Shown here piece by piece: positions 55,824 through 64,000 of a stretch of DNA of 64,000 nucleotides. Positions within the stretch are counted from its first letter, which is position 1. Every line of letters begins with the position of its first letter. The notes beneath the pieces were generated by a model that made no database searches, was not told the DNA's origin, and was given only the letters and a program-made list of their open reading frames with translations. The stretch is from assembly GCA_017462965.1 (NCBI GenBank), contig JAFTQC010000049.1:37121-101120 (forward strand), read 5' to 3'. The translations under genes were made by a program, and so were the position numbers. This DNA is from Clostridia bacterium (lineage in GTDB: Bacteria > Bacillota > Clostridia > TANB77 > UBA1234).

Positions 55824-56375
55824 ATGGGAAAAATAGTTTTTAATGCAGAGGAAACTCAATTTATAAAAGAAATAGTAGAAGAAGCTACATTAAATACACT
55901 TAAAGCTTTTAAAAAGGAAGAAAAAGAAAAAAATAAGTATGATCGCAGATTAAGAAATACAGAATTATTATTGAAAAATTATAGAAATTTGAAAGAACAT
56001 ATGAAAAATGCAGTATTCACAAATACTGAAATTGAAAATGAAAATGTTGATGAAGAATTTGATTTTGAAGATAATGAAGAAATATATATAAGTTCGATAA
56101 AAAGAACCAGAAAAAGAACTGAAATTATAGTAAAACATATAAACAATTGTATGGAATATTATACATATAAATGCTTGAATTCAACTAGAGAAGAAGTGCA
56201 AAGAAGAGTACAAGTAATAAAAATGTTATATATAAATGATGTACAGATGTCCTATTCTGAAATCGCAGAAGAACTTGGAAATATTAGTACAAAAACCGTA
56301 GACCGTGCTAGAAAATCAGCAATCCCAGAGTTGGCTGCACTGTTTTTTGGAATCGACGGATTGAAATTAAAGTAA
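55824..56375 (+). CDS. ArpU-like late transcription regulator
   Basis: 183 residues. The C-terminal third is a sigma-like HTH, VQMSYSEIAEELGNISTKTV followed by DRARKSAIPELAALFFG, as in ArpU/RinA-type regulators that switch on phage late genes. The middle is helical with an acidic stretch. AAGAGGTG precedes ATG 55824; the ORF extends three codons upstream. It is followed by a possible promoter and a terminator and then the packaging genes, as expected for its role. Confidence 0.75.
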   Translation: MGKIVFNAEETQFIKEIVEEATLNTLKAFKKEEKEKNKYDRRLRNTELLLKNYRNLKEHMKNAVFTNTEIENENVDEEFDFEDNEEIYISSIKRTRKRTEIIVKHINNCMEYYTYKCLNSTREEVQRRVQVIKMLYINDVQMSYSEIAEELGNISTKTVDRARKSAIPELAALFFGIDGLKLK

Positions 56376-56398
56376 AAAAGATGTCCAAAATGTGTCTA

Positions 56399-56427
56399 TT
56401 GACATGTCCAATTTAAAAATGTAATAT
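56399..56427 (+). promoter_or_regulatory. Possible late promoter
   Basis: TTGACA, 17 bases, TAATAT at 56422-56427, after the ArpU-like gene. A terminator lies 60 bases downstream, so transcripts would need to pass it. Confidence 0.4.
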
Positions 56428-56483
56428 GTAATTGTGTGAAAATATCTAATGATGAAATTGAATAAAAACGAAGGAAAAATATA

Positions 56484-56517
56484 GAACTTGCAAATTCTTT
56501 TTGCAAGTTCTTTTTTT
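56484..56517 (+). terminator. Intrinsic terminator before the packaging genes
   Basis: GAACTTGCAA at 56484-56493 pairs with TTGCAAGTTC at 56501-56510, followed by seven T. It could be the antitermination target of late control. Confidence 0.88.
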
Positions 56518-56536
56518 ATGCTTAGGAGTGATCAAG

Positions 56537-56755
56537 ATGGGTAATAAATTAAGGGCAAGACAAAGAATATATAGTGAAATTGAAAGAGATAGATATTTTA
56601 AAATAGCATATATGTGCAGAAATTGTATGTGTTTTGTAAACAATAAATGTACCGAAGCAAAATGCATAAATGAGGTTAGGAGAAGTGTAATTAATGAAGA
56701 TTCAAAAGATAGAAATCTCAAAGTTAAAAGAGGCGGATTACAATCCAAGAGTTGA
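56537..56755 (+). CDS. Small Cys-rich phage protein
   Basis: 72 residues from ATG 56537 (TAGGAG upstream): MGNKLRARQRIYSEIERDRY, then CRNCMCFVNNKC with several Cys, and a basic tail. Its end overlaps the ParB-methyltransferase gene by 62 bases. Family not recognised. Confidence 0.55.
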   Translation: MGNKLRARQRIYSEIERDRYFKIAYMCRNCMCFVNNKCTEAKCINEVRRSVINEDSKDRNLKVKRGGLQSKS

Positions 56756-57881
56756 TTTAAAACCAGGAGATGTGGAATATGAAAAAATAAAGCGTAGTAT
56801 TAAAGAGTTTGGATTTGTAGAGCCAATAATAGTAAATTTTGATATGACTATTATTGGTGGACATCAGAGGTATAAGGTCCTTAAAGAACTAGGATACAAA
56901 GAAATAGAATGCAGTGTCGTTAATTTAGATAAAACAAAGGAAAAAGCATTGAATATAGCATTGAACAAAATATCAGGAGACTGGGATAATGATAAATTAG
57001 AAGAATTATTAAGAGATTTACAAGAACAAGAGTATGATTTGGATTTTACAGGCTTTACATTTGATGAGATAGATAGAATATTAGAAAATGAAAATTCTAC
57101 AAAAGATGATCAATTTGATTTGTCTAAGACACTAAAAGAGATAAAAGAACCAATAACTAAGTTGGGGGATATATGGCAATTAGGAAAGCATAGGTTGATG
57201 TGTGGTGACTGCACTATTATGGAAAATGTTTTGAAATTAACTAATAATAATCAAATGGATTTGATTTTAACAGATCCACCCTATAATGTGAATTATGAAG
57301 GTGCCACAGAAGATAGTTTAACAATAAAAAATGATAATTTATCTGATAATGAGTTTGAAAATTTATTATTGAATTCTTTTAAAAACATGTTTGATAGTGC
57401 AAAACCAGGAGCAAGCGTTTATGTGTTTCATGCTGATACAGAAGGAATTAAATTTAGAAATGCTTTTAAAGAATGTGGCTTCAAATTGGCAGAATGCTTA
57501 GTTTGGGTGAAAAATACTTTTGTTTTGGGAAGACAAGATTATCAATGGAAACATGAGCCGATTCTTTATGGCTGGAAAGAGGGAGCTGCACATTATTTTG
57601 TCGATGATCGTACTCAAAGTACGGTTTTGGAATTTGACAAGCCTTCAAGAAATGTTGAACATCCTACTATGAAGCCTATTGATTTAATTACATATTTAAT
57701 TAAAAATTCTAGTAAAGAACATAATTTGATTTTAGATTTATTTGGGGGTTCTGGCTCTACATTAATAGCAGCAGAGCAAACAGATAGAGTTTGTTACACA
57801 ATGGAATTAGATCCAGTATATTGTGATGTAATAATAAAGAGATGGGAAAGCCTTACTGGAAAAAAAGCCATAAAAATATAA
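56694..57881 (+). CDS. ParB-like domain fused to a DNA methyltransferase
   Basis: 395 residues. The N-terminal ParB/sulfiredoxin-type nuclease-fold domain has VEPIIVNFDMTIIGGHQRYK (about residues 40-60). The C-terminal methyltransferase has LILTDPPYNVNYEG (catalytic DPPY, about residue 198) before HPTMKP and DLFGGSGSTLIAAEQ (SAM site near residue 345), the order of beta-class enzymes. Such fusions occur next to phage terminases and probably protect phage DNA. GAGG lies upstream, inside the previous gene. Confidence 0.88.
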   Translation: MKIQKIEISKLKEADYNPRVDLKPGDVEYEKIKRSIKEFGFVEPIIVNFDMTIIGGHQRYKVLKELGYKEIECSVVNLDKTKEKALNIALNKISGDWDNDKLEELLRDLQEQEYDLDFTGFTFDEIDRILENENSTKDDQFDLSKTLKEIKEPITKLGDIWQLGKHRLMCGDCTIMENVLKLTNNNQMDLILTDPPYNVNYEGATEDSLTIKNDNLSDNEFENLLLNSFKNMFDSAKPGASVYVFHADTEGIKFRNAFKECGFKLAECLVWVKNTFVLGRQDYQWKHEPILYGWKEGAAHYFVDDRTQSTVLEFDKPSRNVEHPTMKPIDLITYLIKNSSKEHNLILDLFGGSGSTLIAAEQTDRVCYTMELDPVYCDVIIKRWESLTGKKAIKI

Positions 57882-57891
57882 AAAGAGGCTG

Positions 57892-58650
57892 GTGGTGGTC
57901 TATGTGATAGATGAAAAAAAGCTGAAGAAAATTGAAAAAGATTACAAACATGGTCTTAAGTATGCTGTTATTCAAGAAAAATATAATATCTCGTATAATA
58001 AACTTTTATGTTTGATACGAAAATATAAATGGAAAAGAAAGAGTAATCGTAGTGAAGTTCAAAAGGGAAATAAAAATTCTGTAGGTAATAAAGGTGGACC
58101 TGGCGCCGAAAAAGGAAATAAAAGGGCTGTAACAACTGGAGAATATGAAAGTATATATAAAGATGTGCTAGATGATGAAGAACTAGAATTGTTTAATAAT
58201 TATAATATAAAAGACAAAAAAGAAGAGCTTATGAATGAACTAAAACTATTAACAATTAGAGAAAAAAGAATGTTAAAAAGAATTGCTGATTTGAAAAATA
58301 CAGGAAAAGACTTAACAATTAATAGTATAACTCGAAATAAATCTAGTACTACTGAATACGGAGGAATGGCAAATGAAAGCAGTAGTACATATGCGGAATC
58401 TACAGTTGAAAAAATACAAAGAATAGAGGAAGCGCTTACGAGAGTTCAAGAATCAAAAAGAAAATGCATAGAAGCTATACATAAACTTGAGCTTGAAGAT
58501 AATAAATTTGAACTTGAATTGCTTAGATTTGAAAGACAAGTTGCAGCTGATGAACCGGAAGACTCTACAAATGAAAATAATAAAACAAGTAGTTTAATAA
58601 ATGCATTAAACATTAAGGCGAGTGAGGTGTGGTTGGATGATAAGAAGTAG
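57892..58650 (+). CDS. terS: Terminase small subunit
   Basis: 252 residues. An N-terminal HTH part (KYAVIQEKYNISYNKLLCLI) is followed by NKGGPGAEKGNKRAVTTGEY, typical of small terminase subunits of SPP1-like phages, a coiled-coil middle (RIEEALTRVQESKRKCIEAI) and a short tail. It binds pac or cos DNA for packaging. The start is uncertain among GTG 57892, 57895 and 57904. It overlaps the large-subunit gene by 14 bases. Confidence 0.8.
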   Translation: MVVYVIDEKKLKKIEKDYKHGLKYAVIQEKYNISYNKLLCLIRKYKWKRKSNRSEVQKGNKNSVGNKGGPGAEKGNKRAVTTGEYESIYKDVLDDEELELFNNYNIKDKKEELMNELKLLTIREKRMLKRIADLKNTGKDLTINSITRNKSSTTEYGGMANESSSTYAESTVEKIQRIEEALTRVQESKRKCIEAIHKLELEDNKFELELLRFERQVAADEPEDSTNENNKTSSLINALNIKASEVWLDDKK

Positions 58651-60090
58651 TAATTTAACCATATCTAAAAGAATAGAAAATTTAAAAAATCAGATAAAGA
58701 AAAATGCACTAAAAATAAGAGAACGTATAAAAAATGGAACAATATTTAAATTTAAGGAATTTAGCAAAAAACAATTAAAAGTAATGACTTGGTGGACCGA
58801 TAATAGTCCAGTAAAAGATAGTGATGGTATTATTGCGGATGGAAGCATAAGAGCGGGTAAAACTTTATGCATGTCGCTATCATATGTAATATGGGCAATG
58901 ACAAAGTTCAATCGGACAAAACTTTATAATGGCTGGTAAAACCGTAGGAGCATTCAGAAGGAATGTTCTTTTTTGGTTGAAATTAATGTTAAAGGCAGAA
59001 GGTTATAAAGTAAAAGACAGAAGGTCTGATAATTTAATAGAAGTGACAAAACGGCGAAACAATAAATTATTTTTATATATTTGGTGGTAAGGATGAAAGA
59101 AGTCAGGATTTAGTTCAAGGTATTACTGCAGCAGGTGTATTTCTTGATGAGGTTGCACTTATGCCTGAAAGTTTTGTAAATCAGGCAACGGCACGTTGTT
59201 CTGTGAAAGGTTCTAAGTTTTGGTTCAATTGTAATCCTGAAGGTCCAAAACATTGGTTTAAAGTTAATTGGATTGATAAATGTATAGGCAAATTATCAGA
59301 AAAGGAAAAAGAAAAATTAGCAAAAGAAGATGCAATAAAGAATATAATCTATTTGCATTTTACAATGGATGATAACCCGAGTCTTGACGAAGAAACAAAA
59401 GCTAGATATAGAAGCATGTTTACGGGGGTATTTTTTCAAAGATATATTATGGGATTATGGGTTGCTGCAGAAGGAGTTATTTATCCAAATTTTAATAAAA
59501 AAATGCATATTATAGAACTTGTGGACGTTCCGAAGAGTATGGATGCTTATTATATAACATCTGACTATGGAATAACTAATCCCCAAGTTTTTTTATTATG
59601 TGGAATTAAATTTATAAATTCTAAAGCTCATGTTTATATATTAGACGAATACTACAATGTAGGCTCTAAGGACGGCAAGAAAATAACAAAAACAGATGCA
59701 TTATTCCTAAAAGATTATATTGAATTTACAAAGGGAATTCATATAAGCAAAGTAATTATAGATCCAAGTGCAACATCTTTAATAAATTTGTTCAAACAAA
59801 ACAATATAAACGTTAAAGAAGCTAATAATGCAGTTGTTGATGGAATAAATGTTGTTTTAAATTGGCTTGAAGAAGCCAGAATTCATATTGTTGAAGAAAA
59901 GTGTCCCAATATAATAAAAGAATTTTTTAGTTATATATGGGACAAAAAGGCACAAGAGAGAGGAAAAGATGAACCTTTAAAGGTAAATGATCATGCTCTT
60001 GATGCGTTAAGGTATTTATTAAATACATTATTCCCTATTAAGAAAAAGGGAGCTTATTTCTATAATAGTAAGGAGGCAACGAGATGTTGA
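58637..60090 (+). CDS. terL: Terminase large subunit, split twice by +1 shifts at CGG
   Basis: About 483 residues across three frames. Frame 1 carries GSIRAGKTLCMSLSYV (Walker A). The middle part reads MAGKTVGAFRRNVLFWLKL to NLIEVTK. The last frame has TINYFYIFGGKDERSQDLVQ, VFLDEVALMPESFVNQATAR and the nuclease half (SDYGITNPQVF, IIDPSATSL, VNDHALDALRYL). CGG 58913-58915: skipping C gives FN-G-QNFIMAG. CGG 59052-59054: skipping C gives VTK-G-ETINYFYIF. Without both shifts the protein stops after about 102 codons and lacks its nuclease. GAGGTG sets ATG 58637. Confidence 0.88.
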
Positions 60091-61598
60091 TTACAGAAAC
60101 AGAAAGAGTATCAAGGATTATTGAAGAGGGGGCTAAAAATTCTATAAGTTTAGTAGATTTTATAGAAATACAGATTGAAGAATTTGAAAAATCGAATGAA
60201 TATAAATGGATGAATATTGGAGAAAGATATGCTAATAATGAAAGTGATATTTTGACTAAAGAACGTACATATATAGATGAGAACGGAATAGACAGAAAAG
60301 CGCCTCATGCAAATAATTCTAAAGTGCAATATCCAGTGGTAATCAAATTAGGAAATCAAAAACAGGGATATTTGTTAAAGAAGAAGATGACAATTAAGGA
60401 AAAAGTTAAAGATACTAAAAAAGAAAATCAGTATTCAAATGAATTGGTAAGCTTTTTTAATAATAGAAAACACAAATTGATGAAAAATACGATGTGGCAA
60501 TCAATTCATAAAGGAATTTGTTGGTGGTATTTGTATTTGAATGATGAAATGAAATTAAAAGCTAAATTAAGATATGCTGTAGAAATCATTCCAATTTGGG
60601 CTGATAGAGAACATGAAGAATTAGCTGCAGTAATTGTTAGATATTTTATGACTGAGTATACAAGTAAAACAACAAAAAAAGTAATTGAAAAAATAGAGTA
60701 TCATGATTTAGATGGAATTCGTTTCTTTGTTAGAGAGGACGGAAAGCTAATTCCTGATGTATTGAAAATTGAAGAAAATGAAGAATTACTTATAAAATTT
60801 GATACAGAAGGCAATTGTGTTTTTGCTAATTTCAAAATTGGCAATGAATTAAAAACATGGAAAAAGCTACCGTTCATATATTGGAAATATAATTCTCAGG
60901 AAAGACCTTTGATTTATTTTATTAAAAGCTTAGTTGATGAAATTGAAAAGTTAAAATCTGCAATTGATGATAAATTGCTTGATAGTGTAGATGGCGTACA
61001 TGTAGTTAAAGGTTATCAAGATGCAATAGAAAAATTTCAAAAGAACATTCAAACATTTAAAACAATATTTCTCGATGAAGATGGAGAATATGATTATAAA
61101 CAAGGAACAATAGATATTGAAGCGTTTAAACAAGCAATAGAACAATTACGAAGAGATATATATGATATTGGATGCGGTGTAGATACTGATAATGATAAAT
61201 TTGGAAATCAACTTAGTGGAGTAGCAATTCAGCAATTATATAATAATTTAGATTTAGATTGTAGCAATATCGAAAGTGAGTTTCAAAGTAGTTTAGAATA
61301 TTTTATGTTTTTCTTTAACGCTTGGCTTTCAATATGCAATAATAAAGATTACTCAGAAAAAGAGGTTGAATTTATATTTAATAAATCAATGATAACAGAT
61401 ACTTCAGCTAAAATTACAGATGTAAAAAATTCAATAGGCATTGTATCAAGAAAAACCATATTGGCAAATCACCCACATGTTACAGATGTTAATGAAGAAA
61501 TTCAGCAAATTGAGAATGAAGAAAAAGCTGAGAAAAAGAAAAATGATGATTATTCTGATTTAGATAAAACAAAGACTGGTGATTCGGATGAAGAATAG
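60084..61598 (+). CDS. Portal protein, SPP1 gp6 type
   Basis: 504 residues matching SPP1-type portals: YANNESDILTKERTYIDENG, NSKVQYPVVIKLGNQKQGYL, HKGICWWYLYLNDEMKLKAK, EIIPIWADREHEELAAVIVR, and a helical C-terminal half with SGVAIQQLYNNLDLD. It forms the ring through which DNA is packaged. GGAGG precedes the ATG, inside the end of terL. Confidence 0.9.
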   Translation: MLITETERVSRIIEEGAKNSISLVDFIEIQIEEFEKSNEYKWMNIGERYANNESDILTKERTYIDENGIDRKAPHANNSKVQYPVVIKLGNQKQGYLLKKKMTIKEKVKDTKKENQYSNELVSFFNNRKHKLMKNTMWQSIHKGICWWYLYLNDEMKLKAKLRYAVEIIPIWADREHEELAAVIVRYFMTEYTSKTTKKVIEKIEYHDLDGIRFFVREDGKLIPDVLKIEENEELLIKFDTEGNCVFANFKIGNELKTWKKLPFIYWKYNSQERPLIYFIKSLVDEIEKLKSAIDDKLLDSVDGVHVVKGYQDAIEKFQKNIQTFKTIFLDEDGEYDYKQGTIDIEAFKQAIEQLRRDIYDIGCGVDTDNDKFGNQLSGVAIQQLYNNLDLDCSNIESEFQSSLEYFMFFFNAWLSICNNKDYSEKEVEFIFNKSMITDTSAKITDVKNSIGIVSRKTILANHPHVTDVNEEIQQIENEEKAEKKKNDDYSDLDKTKTGDSDEE

Positions 61599-63213
61599 TA
61601 CTTATTGGAAAAAAAGATTTGATGAAATTGCACAAATTCAATTTGATAAAGCAGATGAAGCAGAAAAAGAACTAATAAAGGCTTACCAAAAAGCAGATTT
61701 GTATATAAAAGAGCGAATATGTCTTTATTACGAAAGGTATGCTAAAGATTATGCAATTTCATTATATGATAGTGAAAAATTACTATCTGTATCTGAATTA
61801 GACGATTTTAGAATGACATTAGAAGAATTTAAAGAAAAAGCAGTAAATAATCAAGATGAAAAATGGACCAGAGAACTTGAAGAAGAATATTTAAGAAGTC
61901 GTATAAGTAGGCTACAGGCTTTAAAATTTGAAATAAATAATAAAATTAAGGAATTGAAACATGAACAAGATAAAATAAATATACCACATTTAAAAGACGT
62001 CTATTCTGATACTTTTTATAGAACCGCTTACGAGTTGGAAAAGGGTACAGGAATAGGCGTTAATTTTGGTAAATTAAATGATGCAGCAATTGAAAAAGCC
62101 ATTTATACCAAATGGCTTAATAATAAAAATTTTGCGGGTCGAATGGATGATAATAAGTCTAATTTGATTAGCAACTTAGATAAAATAATTACACAAGGAA
62201 TGATTTTAGGTAGTAGTTCCGATGAAATGGTTCAAAAATTGATGAAAGCTACTAAAATTAGTAGAAGCAGAGCAATAAATTTAATTCAAACAGAAACAAC
62301 TTATATAATCGGACGAGCTAATACGGATATGTATAAAGAATTTGGAGTAAAAGAATATGATGTTATAGAAACTCTAGACAGTGTTACTTGTGAAACTTGT
62401 GCAGCAATGGATAGTAAGCGATTTAAGGTGTCAGAGAAAGTAGAGGGCTTAAATGCTCCACCGTTTCATCCAAGGTGCAGAGGTACTACCGTTCCTGTAA
62501 GTAAATATAAAGATATATGGGGAAAAGGCGACAGGATAGCTCGAGATGAAAATGGCGTTACATATTACAAAACTGACGCTGGAGATATGAGTTATGAAGA
62601 ATATATGGAATATAAAGGATTTGCCACTAGAAATGGTACACCAGAATTTAAGAAAAAACATTTATTAAAGAATGGAGAACAAATATATTCTAATGAAGAA
62701 GTAATGCAAATAGCAAAAGAAACAGATTCTTTAGTGAATAGATATGTTAATGTTTCTTCTAAGTGGAGTGGCAATATAAAAATAGATAATAATAATCCTA
62801 GTGCTAAAATGTGGAATTGTGATATAAGAACGTCGAATATAACATCACCTCATGAAATTTTACATGAACAATTACATGCAAGATCTATTAGTTATTACGA
62901 TGTACAAACTTATATAAAATATCAATATATAGAAGAAGCGGTTGTAGAATTATTAACACAAGAAATTAGTAAAATTGAGAAAATTCAAATCATTTCTTCT
63001 GAATATGATGAATTGTGTAATAATTTAAGGGAAATAAATACAATTATTAAACTTGAGGATAATGATTTAGAATTTGCTAAAAGATTGTTTGAAATTCCTG
63101 TTGAGGATAGACTTGATTTTTTAGAAGATAGAATATATGATTATGCAAAAACTAAAACAATAGGTGAGATGCAAGATTTAAACAAACTCATGGAGGTATT
63201 GTATGTCAAATAG
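61588..63213 (+). CDS. SPP1 gp7-type head morphogenesis protein with zincin-like C-terminal domain
   Basis: 541 residues. The first 300 residues match SPP1 gp7/minor head proteins: helical start, then LIQTETTYIIGRANTDMYKE and CETCAAMDSKRFKVSEKVEG, with FHPRCRGTTVPVSK (zinc-like C/H motif). An extra C-terminal domain (about residues 400-541) carries SPHEILHEQLHARSISYYD, an HExxH-type site, and a downstream YIEEAVVE. Start at ATG 61588; the upstream GTG 61579 is in frame but has no ribosome binding site, so its CGG codon at 61585 lies outside the gene. It overlaps the portal gene by 11 bases. Confidence 0.8.
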   Translation: MKNSTYWKKRFDEIAQIQFDKADEAEKELIKAYQKADLYIKERICLYYERYAKDYAISLYDSEKLLSVSELDDFRMTLEEFKEKAVNNQDEKWTRELEEEYLRSRISRLQALKFEINNKIKELKHEQDKINIPHLKDVYSDTFYRTAYELEKGTGIGVNFGKLNDAAIEKAIYTKWLNNKNFAGRMDDNKSNLISNLDKIITQGMILGSSSDEMVQKLMKATKISRSRAINLIQTETTYIIGRANTDMYKEFGVKEYDVIETLDSVTCETCAAMDSKRFKVSEKVEGLNAPPFHPRCRGTTVPVSKYKDIWGKGDRIARDENGVTYYKTDAGDMSYEEYMEYKGFATRNGTPEFKKKHLLKNGEQIYSNEEVMQIAKETDSLVNRYVNVSSKWSGNIKIDNNNPSAKMWNCDIRTSNITSPHEILHEQLHARSISYYDVQTYIKYQYIEEAVVELLTQEISKIEKIQIISSEYDELCNNLREINTIIKLEDNDLEFAKRLFEIPVEDRLDFLEDRIYDYAKTKTIGEMQDLNKLMEVLYVK

Positions 63214-63457
63214 TGAAAACGAAAAACGAATTTGTGAATTAATTGATATAACAAGAAATGGTTACTTAAAATATACTGATGATGAAATTTTATTAATTTA
63301 TGAAGAAATTTGTAGTATTGTATATAGAAATGAAGGTAATTATACAGAAAAACAAAGGCAAAAATTAAAAACAGAGGCTTGGCTTGAGTCATTAGCTATT
63401 GTTCAAGATGGAATATTATTTAAGAGAAAAGAAGGAAAATATTCAGAAAATAAATAG
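63203..63457 (+). CDS. Small helical phage protein
   Basis: 84 residues (MSNSENEKRICELIDITRNG, RNEGNYTEKQRQKLKTEAWL), overlapping the head protein by 11 bases with GGAGG upstream. It is a possible partner of the zincin-like domain, by position only. Family not recognised. Confidence 0.55.
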   Translation: MSNSENEKRICELIDITRNGYLKYTDDEILLIYEEICSIVYRNEGNYTEKQRQKLKTEAWLESLAIVQDGILFKRKEGKYSENK

Positions 63458-63469
63458 TTATAAAAAAAT

Positions 63470-63497
63470 AAGATGTTCATAACGAATGTCTTTTTTT
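63470..63497 (+). terminator. Intrinsic terminator before the scaffold gene
   Basis: AAGATGTTC at 63470-63478 pairs with GAATGTCTT at 63484-63492 (two G-U pairs), loop ATAAC, followed by seven T. A further structured stretch (TAGTCT...AGACTA at about 63559-63597) lies before the next gene. Confidence 0.65.
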
Positions 63498-63617
63498 ATT
63501 GCCCTAGATATGGCTTAAACTGTCTGAAATTCTCTTGCAAGGGAGATATAATTACTTGCTAGTCTTGGGAGATACCAGATTTAAAAACGTAGACTAAAAT
63601 AAAAAATGGAGGTAAAT

Positions 63618-64000
63618 ATGGAATTTTTGAAAGAAATCTTAGGAGAAGACTTGTACAAGCAATTTGAATCTGCGATAAATACTTATAATTCAAAAGATGA
63701 AAATAAGGATAAACAGTTAAAACTTGCTGATTTAAGTACAGGTAATTATGTTTCAAAGGCTAAATATGATGCATTAGAAACAGAATTAAACAACACAAAA
63801 ACAGAATTAACAAATGCAAACAATACAATAACTGGCTTAAAGAATGATAGTAAGGATAATGCAGATTTGCAGAAGAAAATTACTGATTATGAAACAGAAA
63901 AACAAAATTTAGAATCAAAACATAAAGAAGAAATCAGTAAATTGAGAAAAGAAGGAGCCATAAGGGAAGCTCTGTATGCTGAAAAGGCTAGACATCCAGA
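63618..64000 (+). CDS. Phage scaffold protein, GP20 type (partial, runs off the window)
   Basis: 127 complete codons from ATG 63618, with TGGAGGT upstream. The sequence MEFLKEILGEDLYKQFESAI leads into a Lys/Glu/Asn-rich coiled coil with NYVSKAKYDALETELNNTKT and TDYETEKQNLESKHKEEISK, the usual layout of GP20-like scaffolds. It would help assemble the capsid; the major capsid gene is expected just beyond the window. Confidence 0.8.
   Translation, partial: MEFLKEILGEDLYKQFESAINTYNSKDENKDKQLKLADLSTGNYVSKAKYDALETELNNTKTELTNANNTITGLKNDSKDNADLQKKITDYETEKQNLESKHKEEISKLRKEGAIREALYAEKARHP

Noticed and set aside
61579..61590. An in-frame CGG codon (GTG ATT CGG ATG) at the start of the head-morphogenesis ORF that does not break frame
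   Set aside because: It lies upstream of the likely start, ATG 61588, so it is not translated in this frame. In the overlapping portal frame the bases are read TCG GAT. It is not a counter-example to the CGG pattern.
1..64000. tRNA genes, CRISPR arrays and complete insertion sequences
   Set aside because: Looked for on both strands and not seen. The absence of tRNA genes means the CGG hypothesis cannot be tested from this window.

Overview
The window is AT-rich (about 30% G+C) DNA from a spore-forming member of the Firmicutes, most likely class Clostridia. This rests on SpoVT, a SpoVB-type flippase, SipL, YunB, Veg, SLH-domain proteins, a SAM-I riboswitch on metK, GGAGG-type ribosome binding sites and TTGACA/TATAAT promoters. 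No rRNA, tRNA or CRISPR array was seen.

Layout. 1-4.1 kb: rpsT, rpsU, a YqeY protein, riboswitch-controlled metK and a LysR regulator. 4.9-7.6 kb: a pilin-like surface operon with a GLUG-repeat protein. 8-14.7 kb: recD2, an SLH protein, a ComFC-like protein and a KAP-type NTPase. 14.8-18.2 kb: spoVT, spoVB-like, hup and rqcP. 18.2-20.7 kb: a metallopeptidase and a GH18/SLH cell-wall protein. 21.3-29 kb: rpoB-rpoC behind a long structured leader. 29.6-39.4 kb: a CofE-like protein, a papain-like protein, SOS-controlled uvrA, veg, sipL, yunB and a large unknown membrane protein. 39.8 kb to the end: the left part of a prophage, with integrase, a lysogeny switch with operators, recT and other replication genes, many small early genes, an ArpU-like late regulator, ParB-methyltransferase, terminase, portal, gp7-like protein and scaffold. 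Its right end lies outside the window.

Main discovery candidate. Five genes of host or prophage type (recD2, the GH18 gene, a phage replication gene, a DUF1064 gene and the terminase large subunit, which has two sites) each break frame by +1. At all six points the zero-frame codon is CGG. Skipping the C restores the family reading frame and puts a GGN glycine codon at the join. A hand scan of the other low-GC genes found no in-frame CGG read as arginine. This suggests that CGG is not an ordinary arginine codon here and triggers +1 frameshifting (skip C, read GGN as Gly), or that a strangely specific error or mutation inserts C before GGN. The conflict is a set of small, higher-GC single-gene cassettes with near-consensus promoters (20.8, 29.2 and 39.5 kb) that use CGG as an ordinary codon in intact ORFs.

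Other points of interest are a dispersed family of stem-loops with a GGGACG core, a possible pseudoknotted rpoB leader, a candidate small RNA beside a DUF3800 gene in the prophage switch, 15-bp inverted repeats around that switch, a prophage spoVS, and a zincin-like tail on the gp7-like head protein.
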